Made by a program: the position numbers and the translations under genes. The notes under the pieces were generated by a model that saw only the letters and a program-made list of their open reading frames with translations, was not told the origin of the DNA and ran no database searches. 16,643 nt of DNA from Candidatus Moranbacteria bacterium GW2011_GWE1_49_15 (GTDB lineage Bacteria > Patescibacteriota > Minisyncoccia > Moranbacterales > GWC2-37-73): assembly GCA_001003855.1 (NCBI GenBank), contig LCPX01000022.1, positions 1 through 16,643 on the forward strand, given 5' to 3'. This document shows positions 1 through 6,015 of the stretch, piece after piece (positions within the stretch are counted from its first letter, which is position 1; each line of letters opens with the position of its first letter).

Positions 1-123
1 TCCTGGCGGACTTTTTCCTTGGGATATTTTTTTCTTTTTATCGCAAGCATAAGTTTATACTCACATTTTACCCCCAAAACCCTCTCCGGACAACATTCTT
101 ATATTCTTGAGAATGTGAGAATG

Positions 124-174
124 TCCTAGTGGTGTTGAGTGGGGTTGTGGATGATGTTGAGTGGTGTTGGGCGG
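124..174. repeat. G/T-rich imperfect direct repeats
   Basis: The stretch is built of imperfect copies of GTTGAGTGG and GGTGTTG, with almost no C on the plus strand. I see no convincing protein in the first 179 bases. A longer minus-strand frame crosses this segment, but its composition (runs of His, Pro and Thr) is what the repeat would give by chance. Confidence 0.4.
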
Positions 175-179
175 TAGGA

Positions 180-329
180 TTATGAGGAGGCGGGGCAATT
201 GGACGAATCCCCTACGAACAGATTCTCCATCATCGCGATTTTCAACTCGCTGTTCTCTTTCCGTAATCTCCAGTTCCAAACCGCCAAGCCCGCGACTGCA
301 AGGATTAGGATGAGATTTAGTGTGTTCAT
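180..329 (-). CDS. Small single-pass membrane protein (49 aa), unknown function
   Basis: The minus strand from ATG at 329-327 to TAA at 182-180 encodes 49 residues. Residues 4-18 (LNLILILAVAGLAVW) form one hydrophobic segment. It is followed by a charged helix-like stretch (RLRKENSELKIAMMENLF, residues 21-38) that could form a short coiled coil, and a tail containing one Cys. This N-in anchor plus helix layout is typical of many real small membrane proteins. It lies about 100 bases downstream of the last gene of the defence-like cluster, on the same strand, so it could be a distal member. The Shine-Dalgarno is weak (AAG about 5 nt ahead of the ATG). I recognise no family. The frame is too short to be sure it is translated. 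Confidence 0.45.
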   Translation of the reverse strand: MNTLNLILILAVAGLAVWNWRLRKENSELKIAMMENLFVGDSSNCPASS

Positions 330-341
330 AGCATCTTGTCA

Positions 342-360
342 TCCTGAATTTATTTCAGGA
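342..360. repeat. Short palindromic element (TCCTGAA/TTCAGGA)
   Basis: Perfect 7-bp inverted arms TCCTGAA and TTCAGGA flank the 5-nt loop TTTAT. It sits between the two-TM gene (ending at 434) and the small membrane ORF, so as RNA it may act as a weak 3' hairpin for the upstream minus-strand cluster. No U-run follows on the minus strand, so I do not call it an intrinsic terminator. It could be a REP-like dispersed palindrome. Confidence 0.5.
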
Positions 361-433
361 TCTATTTTAATTCTTATTTCTCAACAAGGCACCTGACCTC
401 TTTTATCCCTCAGATATTTAAGTTGCCATCTGA

Positions 434-1066
434 CTAGGTGGATTTATTTATCTCTATAATTACTTCAAAAATAGATCTCTGTGTCTCATATAACTTAGCA
501 TATGTTTTATCAATTTGCTCCTGATGAATTGCCACATTTCCGTTTTTTACGGTTACGTATGTCCCTTCCGGATCTTGCTTCGATGGAGTATATGTAAGTA
601 TCCCTAAGATATCATATAGTTTGCCTTTTAATTTAGAGGTAAGCAGAGAATCCTTTTCAATCATTTTATGCTGCTCCGCGGTATTAACCAACATTTCAAG
701 CCTTGTGCGATAATTTTTCATCTGTGAAGTAATCAATATCAATGGCATTTCCTTTTCTGAAAGAAGTTCTTTGATCACTGCCTCAAATTCTTTCCTAAAA
801 TCAATAAAATAATCAGCGAGTATTTTAATTTCCATCTTCTTAAATTCATCTTTTTTATTTAGTCTCCTTAAAACATACACCGCCAACCACGCAGTAACCG
901 CAAGAGAAACTACTTGAAAAAAATCGAATTGGATTCCTACATCCTTAGCTATAGTAAAATTAAACCCATTGAAACTAAGAGCAAAAATCAAGTAGCCAAA
1001 TCCGACTCCAATAAGCAAAGTAAGGAAATGTAGCAAATTATCATGTGGAGGCTTATTTGCTTGCAT
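434..1066 (-). CDS. Two-TM membrane protein with helical cytoplasmic domain; last gene of the cluster
   Basis: The protein has about 210 residues. From the chosen start, hydrophobic segments lie near residues 11-33 (LLHFLTLLIGVGFGYLIFAL) and 47-67 (FFQVVSLAVTAWLAVYVL). These are followed by a positively charged RRLNKKDEFKK boundary, then about 140 mostly helical, charged residues. By the positive-inside rule the long C-terminal part is probably cytoplasmic. I chose ATG 1066 because it gives a compact 14-bp overlap with the preceding STAS gene. A TTG at 1111 would add 15 hydrophobic residues and is possible. No enzymatic motif is visible. Position and overlap argue that it works with the GHKL ATPase and STAS-like protein, perhaps as membrane effector or anchor; that role is inference. 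Confidence 0.75.
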   Translation of the reverse strand: MQANKPPHDNLLHFLTLLIGVGFGYLIFALSFNGFNFTIAKDVGIQFDFFQVVSLAVTAWLAVYVLRRLNKKDEFKKMEIKILADYFIDFRKEFEAVIKELLSEKEMPLILITSQMKNYRTRLEMLVNTAEQHKMIEKDSLLTSKLKGKLYDILGILTYTPSKQDPEGTYVTVKNGNVAIHQEQIDKTYAKLYETQRSIFEVIIEINKST

Positions 1067-1382
1067 CTTTAATATAATTAATAATATCATCAGCAAAATA
1101 AGGCTCTTCAACCGAAACTAATTCCAAAACCTCCAAGACCTTTTCTGAACCATACTGCCTTGCAAGACCGCCGAATGCCTCTTCCAAGAAACTAGTTCCA
1201 TATCCCAAAACACCATCAAGATTCACAACTAATTTTTTATTTTTCTCAACAGCTTCTTTGAATTTTGGCTCTAGGATGTTAAGCCTAAACGCTTCACCGG
1301 AAAATTTTCCCTCTTCTTTAGAACGAGGTCCTGGAGTTATTGAGAAGTCATTTGCAATAGAAACTAATATTTTATTGTCCAT
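1053..1382 (-). CDS. STAS-like DUF4325 domain protein (109 aa)
   Basis: The whole protein is one STAS-like domain of the DUF4325 type. The core is VVNLDGVLGYGTSFLEEAFG (residues 51-70), with the family's hydrophobic strand, a G-Y-G-(T/S)-S-F turn and the following EEAFGGLA helix. Length matches the family, which is usually about 100 residues. STAS domains act as protein-interaction switches, classically as antagonists of GHKL kinases. Here the gene overlaps the upstream GHKL ATPase gene by 19 bp and the downstream membrane gene by 14 bp, so the three are almost certainly translated together. No obvious Shine-Dalgarno precedes ATG 1382, which fits translational coupling. Family assignment is by motif recognition; function in this cluster is inferred. 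Confidence 0.85.
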   Translation of the reverse strand: MDNKILVSIANDFSITPGPRSKEEGKFSGEAFRLNILEPKFKEAVEKNKKLVVNLDGVLGYGTSFLEEAFGGLARQYGSEKVLEVLELVSVEEPYFADDIINYIKDASK

Positions 1383-2449
1383 GGCTTATTGATATTCTTT
1401 TCAGATAATTCCCAATATAAGAAAGTACCCTTAAAAACGTTAGTTAATAATCGATAGTCATTATTCTCTACATTCGCATAAACATTGTTTGTAATTACAT
1501 GCAAATTCCCTATTTGATTCCGATCCAATGTTTGTTTTATGCCTGGCAATCCTTTTCCTCTAAATTTTTCCTTTGTGACTGTTTTGTGCATTTTCCCATC
1601 CAGCAGCAGCTTTAATATCTCTTCATCAGTACTTATTCCAACACGCTTTATTATTTCCTGCCAACCATACCACTTACTATCAAGCTCTTTATTCTTCAGG
1701 CTTGAGAAAATACCCACACCATGGTCCATAAACACAAAACTGACCTTTTTGCGAACCTTATCATGATTTATTGAAAGCCACCAGTGCTTTCCGCCTTTCC
1801 TGTCTTTAGCAGCATGATTGTTTGTGTTTTGCATCAATTCCACTAAAACCCTTTGGAGCCCCTGGCAAATCCGTTCCTCGCCCCAAATTGTCCGAGTAGC
1901 TGCTCTCATAATTGGCAAGCCAAGTTCCGAGGAAACGTTTTTTCGGGCATGAGTAATGATTTGATTATCTTTCCCTATATGATAGGTTGATCTGCCGTTA
2001 GTTTCTTTCTTTAATTGTTCAAAAAATCCTGATTCAATAATCAATCGTCTTGCTTCATCATTCAGGGGAAAATCCCCATTGAAGCCGATTCTCACTTCTT
2101 TGAACTTAAACATGGTTGATAAAAGAACGGTTATGGCCCCATAATCAATAGTTTCAACATTCTTCAGAACCACATAAACCATCTTATTTTTTTCACGTAA
2201 CCTTTCAATACTATTCAAAAAAGAAATAACTCCTGCGGTATTTTCTAGAAAGGAAAAATTCTTAGGAGCTGTAATGTTTGTATAACGAGAGAATTTATTT
2301 GCGCTCTTTTTTTCTATTATGGATTTTCCTTGCATGGCACGTCTCTTGGCTTTTAGTATAGCCTTGCGTTTTTGCCTTCTCTTGAATGCTTTGCGGGCAA
2401 CATGCCTTGAATGTCGGATATACCTCTCTTTGCTATAAATAATTTTCAT
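1364..2449 (-). CDS. GHKL-type ATPase with basic N-terminus and STAS-like region
   Basis: The protein has 361 residues. Residues 1-50 are extremely rich in Arg and Lys and may bind nucleic acid. Residues about 65-130 (for example MVYVVLKNVETIDYGAITVL) resemble a STAS-like alpha/beta domain. The C-terminal half carries the GHKL boxes: N-box ELMQNTNNHA (204-213), G1 box DHGVGI (242-247) and G2 box RGKGLPGI (297-304). It ends with FKGTFLYWEL. ATP binding is therefore well supported, but there is no phospho-acceptor His domain, so a classical sensor kinase is unlikely. ATG 2449 is preceded by an in-frame stop. The only good Shine-Dalgarno-like run (GGAGGAGA) lies about 25 nt upstream, unusually far. 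It follows the nuclease gene by 76 nt and overlaps the STAS gene by 19 bp. Confidence 0.85.
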   Translation of the reverse strand: MKIIYSKERYIRHSRHVARKAFKRRQKRKAILKAKRRAMQGKSIIEKKSANKFSRYTNITAPKNFSFLENTAGVISFLNSIERLREKNKMVYVVLKNVETIDYGAITVLLSTMFKFKEVRIGFNGDFPLNDEARRLIIESGFFEQLKKETNGRSTYHIGKDNQIITHARKNVSSELGLPIMRAATRTIWGEERICQGLQRVLVELMQNTNNHAAKDRKGGKHWWLSINHDKVRKKVSFVFMDHGVGIFSSLKNKELDSKWYGWQEIIKRVGISTDEEILKLLLDGKMHKTVTKEKFRGKGLPGIKQTLDRNQIGNLHVITNNVYANVENNDYRLLTNVFKGTFLYWELSEKNINKPWTIKY

Positions 2450-2525
2450 AAAATGTTCACTTAGTCAGACTTATCTCCTCCGGTCATAAATATGTACAAT
2501 TTTTTGATTTTATCTTCTTCAACTC

Positions 2526-3677
2526 TTATTTTATTTTTTCCACCCGTTGAGAATCAGAATTATAGTAAAAATCAACAATACTTTTATCGCCAATTCTATC
2601 AACTGCTTCCTCAATCGCTTCAATAGGGGCAGAATACCATTCATCTGGCACGTAGGACACTCCCAATTTATCAATTATTTCCAAATCAACTTTAGCATCA
2701 GCAAAAAATCTATGTATTAGCGATTCCACTTTCACTGGCTGGTATGCCCCTGTCAATTTATAAGATGCCACAATCTTTACCGGTGCCATCAGATATGTAG
2801 GATCTATTTCAGCATTTGCAATGCGCTTCTCAACAACATCCGTTGTCACTCCAATCTTATAAAGATCTTTTATGGTTACGACCGCATGATCTTCACTAAG
2901 AGATTTTAAAATATAAATATAACCGACGGCTTTTTCTTCATTTTTTAACTCAAAATCTTTATCGACTACAACAAAACCTCCTTCGTATAGTCGTTGTGCC
3001 AAAGATCGCTTATACATATTCGATTCAGTCCCGTTTTCAAAAATCACGTTTATTCTTTGCTGGGAATAACCGCCTGACTTTCGTTCCCTTTCTCCAAATC
3101 CAGCCACATAACACATCATTCCCTCATAAACATAAAAATTGTTTGGCAATAATTGATCAATGGTCAAAAAAGGCGTTAATTTTCGCAGACCATCTGCAAG
3201 CATCTGCTGTTGCTCCATGAATAATCCTTTGAATTTTTTTGCAAAATCTTTACAAGGTTTTCGCTTGGCAATCTCTCCCATGACCAAAACTTCCCTTTTC
3301 TGTTTGGGCAATCGAGATATGTCGAATAATTCACTACCGCTAAATAAATCTCCGTCCATAGCATACAATTCATCCAAACTCTCCGGTATTTTGTCAGTTT
3401 CAAGTAGTCCAAGCTCATCATATTCCGTAAGTTTTTCAACCTTATCTTTGTCAGCTCGAATTGAAGCTAATCTCGCATAAAAACCAGCTTCTTTCATATC
3501 TTCTGCCTCTTTGCTTGGCAAGCGATTATTTTTATTCACAAACTCGACAATCTGTTCGAATCCTTCCAAGAGCCTGTCATCGGCCGTGACTGTTTTTCGT
3601 TTTTCTTTCGGCTTAAACAAATCAGCATCTTCGCTCTCAAACAAAGCCGTTAATTTTTCAAAAACATCATTATTCAT
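2526..3677 (-). CDS. GIY-YIG nuclease, T5orf172-type (383 aa)
   Basis: The C-terminal domain shows GYIYILKS (252-259) and LYKIGVT (272-278), the two halves of a GIY-YIG signature. Candidate catalytic residues are Arg285 (EKRI) and Glu318 (KVESLIHRFF), as in T5orf172/MUG113 proteins. These enzymes cut DNA with a Tyr/Arg/Glu metal-dependent site. The N-terminal 240 residues hold a helical segment (EGFEQIVEFVNKNNRLPS, 38-55) of the kind that accompanies T5orf172 domains, plus an unassigned region. Start ATG 3677 overlaps the helicase stop by 8 bp, indicating coupling. I infer it supplies the nuclease for the methyltransferase-helicase pair; from memory B. subtilis YeeC occupies the same position. 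One extra A in the A6 run at 2534-2539 would extend the protein by about 20 sensible residues. Confidence 0.85.
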   Translation of the reverse strand: MNNDVFEKLTALFESEDADLFKPKEKRKTVTADDRLLEGFEQIVEFVNKNNRLPSKEAEDMKEAGFYARLASIRADKDKVEKLTEYDELGLLETDKIPESLDELYAMDGDLFSGSELFDISRLPKQKREVLVMGEIAKRKPCKDFAKKFKGLFMEQQQMLADGLRKLTPFLTIDQLLPNNFYVYEGMMCYVAGFGERERKSGGYSQQRINVIFENGTESNMYKRSLAQRLYEGGFVVVDKDFELKNEEKAVGYIYILKSLSEDHAVVTIKDLYKIGVTTDVVEKRIANAEIDPTYLMAPVKIVASYKLTGAYQPVKVESLIHRFFADAKVDLEIIDKLGVSYVPDEWYSAPIEAIEEAVDRIGDKSIVDFYYNSDSQRVEKIK

Positions 3678-5916
3678 GACTTTGTTCTCGGGTTAATTTT
3701 TCGCGCTCATACTTGGCTCGATGTGCAGTCAAAAATGCTTGAGCCTGGGCTAATAATTTTTCATTTTTATCACCGGAATGTAGTGATGGATGAGCGCCAT
3801 TATGTGCCACAATAAACGCTTTGATCTGAGGCACCAATGCCAACGCGTCTTCCACTTTCATATCGATGCGATTTCCAGCTATTGTATTTTGTATAATTCT
3901 AAAGGTATCCGAACCGACTTTCTTAGAAATTACTTCGAAAGCGTGATGGAATGGGTTCACGGAATCAATCAAGTTGATGTCCAGCTCGTCTATTTTTACA
4001 AAGCGATTGGCGAGTTTGATAAATTTAATATCGCCGTCTTTACCACGCACTGGTTCAGCAGTCTTGAACGCTAAATTCGTCGCCAGATATTGCCTTGTAA
4101 TTTCCACTTCTTCGTCGGTCAGTCCGGGATGGCGTTCGCGAATAATTTTGCTTTGTAAATGTTTGACATAATCGCCGGTTAATCCTTGCGCCGCGGCTTT
4201 TTGGATTTGTTCGTTTTGCAAAGTTGCAGCCGTCAAATCCTCAAGGTCGTTTTCCAAAATATGCTTTACTTTTGGATTTTTCGGTTGTTTCAAGCCTTTG
4301 ACAAACACTTCGCCCGGCTTCGCCTTGCGACCGTCACTTGGGCGGGGTGTAAAAGTGAAGCTTGGCGCCAAAACCTGTTCCATCAAAAGCGACACCGTGA
4401 TGGCTTTGAGCATATTATTCACCGAAATCGTGATGTCGTCGTTCGTTCCGTTCGGCTGGACGATTAAGTTCGTGAATTGCGAATGCGTTTTATTGTAACT
4501 ATCGCGCGTGCAGCGTCCGATAATCTGAACAATTTCAGTAAGAGATGAACGATAACCAATAGTCAGCGCGTGCTGGCAATATGGCCAATCAAAACCCTCC
4601 TTTGCCATACCGAGCGCGATAATAATATCAATCCCATTAATATCATTGCGAGCCACTGTGCCAAGATATTTTACTAATTTTTTACGGTGTTCAGGATCGT
4701 CATCGACCAAATTAGCCACTTTAAGTTCGCGTCCGTCCGCCGTTAAAATATGGTCAACTTCATTTTCGTCCTTACTTTGCCAAGTTCCCATCAGGTCAAA
4801 AATCCGAGCCACTTCCTCTAGCTTACCAACCAGTGTTGATTCCTTGCTATTAACATTCGGGATATGAATGATTGTTTTTTTGCGAGTGTCCAGCACTGCC
4901 GAAAGAGCGCCGTCATCAAGATAGGCCCCAGTATAAAAATGATAACCGATGCCGAGGGTTTTTAGATAAGAATATCCATTTAATTGTTCGTAATAAGTAT
5001 AAGTGACCTTATCGAATTCCTCCTCGTCTTCAGCTGTCAAAATCGGCACGGTATCACCGCGGAAATATGAACCTGTCATTGCGATAATCTGGACACTTGA
5101 TGCAGCCATTACATTGTGAAGCAATTCTCCTAGCCGTGAAGTTTCAGAAATAGAAGCATGATGAAACTCATCGATTGCCAAGACGCAATCATTAAACTTA
5201 TTAACCGGAACTTCATCAAAAGCAAAGCGAAGTGTCGCGTGCGTACAGAGCAAGATTTGATCATCACCCTCCATGAAACGCAAAAATGCACCGACTTTAC
5301 TGCGATCATCCAATCCATCCTCATTAGTCAAATTATTCCGATCATCAATATGCCAATCCTCAAAAAAACCGTGCCTAGTCAAATCAGTATCAGAAAATGA
5401 CGCGCCGATTCCACGCTCTGGCACGGCGATGATAACTTTCTTTAATCCCTGATTTTTCAACTTATCCAGCGCAATAAACATCAAAGCCCGAGATTTTCCA
5501 GAGGCCGGCGGCGCCTTAATTAGGAGTTTTTTGCTATTTCTTTTCTCATACGCCCGCTTCTGCATTTCACGCATACCAAGTTCGTCCACCTTGGTACTTT
5601 GACCGGTCTTTTCATATTCCACACTGACGATATTGATTGTGTCAGGGCTGGTGCGCTCGGCATCGACTTCAGCTCGGATTTCAGCTTCCCTGAAAATCCA
5701 TTCTTGGCCGTATTCTTTGGTCTCGCCATGCGGAGCGATGAGTCCGAGAGTAATCATCCGCTCAACGACTTTATACGCGCCACGCGGAGTGAAACCCGTC
5801 CATTCCACTACATGATTGATATTGAAAATCGGCGTAGCCGATAAATGCTCGACCACCTTGTCCACCGATTCGACGGCGGTTTTATTTAGATTCATTTCGT
5901 CATTGTTATTACTCAT
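3670..5916 (-). CDS. SF2 DEAD/DEAH-box helicase (748 aa), defence-associated
   Basis: SF2 motifs are in order: Walker A APPASGKS (135-142), motif II DEFH (249-252), motif III TGSY (281-284), motif V MAKEGFDWP (437-445) and motif VI QIIGRCTRD (464-472). Residues about 18-65 look like a winged helix-turn-helix (HVVEWTGFTPRGAYKVVERM), which could recognise DNA. The C-terminal 250 residues are unassigned. The protein probably translocates on DNA to bring recognition by the methyltransferase together with cleavage by the overlapping GIY-YIG gene. From memory B. subtilis YeeB is the matching helicase. ATG 5916 has no Shine-Dalgarno, and the promoter predicted upstream would start the RNA within about 3 nt of it, so translation may be leaderless. 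It is separated from the methyltransferase stop by 99 bp. Confidence 0.9.
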   Translation of the reverse strand: MSNNNDEMNLNKTAVESVDKVVEHLSATPIFNINHVVEWTGFTPRGAYKVVERMITLGLIAPHGETKEYGQEWIFREAEIRAEVDAERTSPDTINIVSVEYEKTGQSTKVDELGMREMQKRAYEKRNSKKLLIKAPPASGKSRALMFIALDKLKNQGLKKVIIAVPERGIGASFSDTDLTRHGFFEDWHIDDRNNLTNEDGLDDRSKVGAFLRFMEGDDQILLCTHATLRFAFDEVPVNKFNDCVLAIDEFHHASISETSRLGELLHNVMAASSVQIIAMTGSYFRGDTVPILTAEDEEEFDKVTYTYYEQLNGYSYLKTLGIGYHFYTGAYLDDGALSAVLDTRKKTIIHIPNVNSKESTLVGKLEEVARIFDLMGTWQSKDENEVDHILTADGRELKVANLVDDDPEHRKKLVKYLGTVARNDINGIDIIIALGMAKEGFDWPYCQHALTIGYRSSLTEIVQIIGRCTRDSYNKTHSQFTNLIVQPNGTNDDITISVNNMLKAITVSLLMEQVLAPSFTFTPRPSDGRKAKPGEVFVKGLKQPKNPKVKHILENDLEDLTAATLQNEQIQKAAAQGLTGDYVKHLQSKIIRERHPGLTDEEVEITRQYLATNLAFKTAEPVRGKDGDIKFIKLANRFVKIDELDINLIDSVNPFHHAFEVISKKVGSDTFRIIQNTIAGNRIDMKVEDALALVPQIKAFIVAHNGAHPSLHSGDKNEKLLAQAQAFLTAHRAKYEREKLTREQSHE

Positions 5917-5918
5917 TA

Positions 5919-5967
5919 TATGAACAGTTTAGCAAATAATATGAACGATGTCAAGTATTTTATGAAC
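5919..5967 (-). promoter_or_regulatory. Helicase promoter overlaid by three 21-bp-spaced operator repeats
   Basis: On the minus strand TTGACA (5954-5949), a 17-nt spacer and TAAACT (5931-5926) form a near-consensus sigma-70-type promoter ending just before ATG 5916. The plus-strand word TATGAAC occurs at 5919, 5940 and 5961, exactly 21 bp (two helical turns) apart, with extensions AGTTT, GATGT and GATTT. One copy lies upstream of the -35, one in the spacer and one at the predicted start site. This layout suggests a repressor binding one face of the DNA. The regulator is unknown. Confidence 0.65.
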
Positions 5968-6015
5968 GATTTGGTGGAAAAATCGTAAAAAATACTAATT
6001 TTCAGTTTATTTTGG

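Noticed and set aside
1..50. Minus-strand frame from ATG at 50-48 reading MLAIKRKKYPKEKVRQ off the window edge
   Set aside because: Only 16 codons are visible and there is no Shine-Dalgarno; it could be the start of a gene but cannot be supported.
61..342. 93-aa minus-strand frame rich in His, Pro and Thr
   Set aside because: Composition comes from the G/T repeat at 124-174, and a better frame (180-329) with a TM segment overlaps it.
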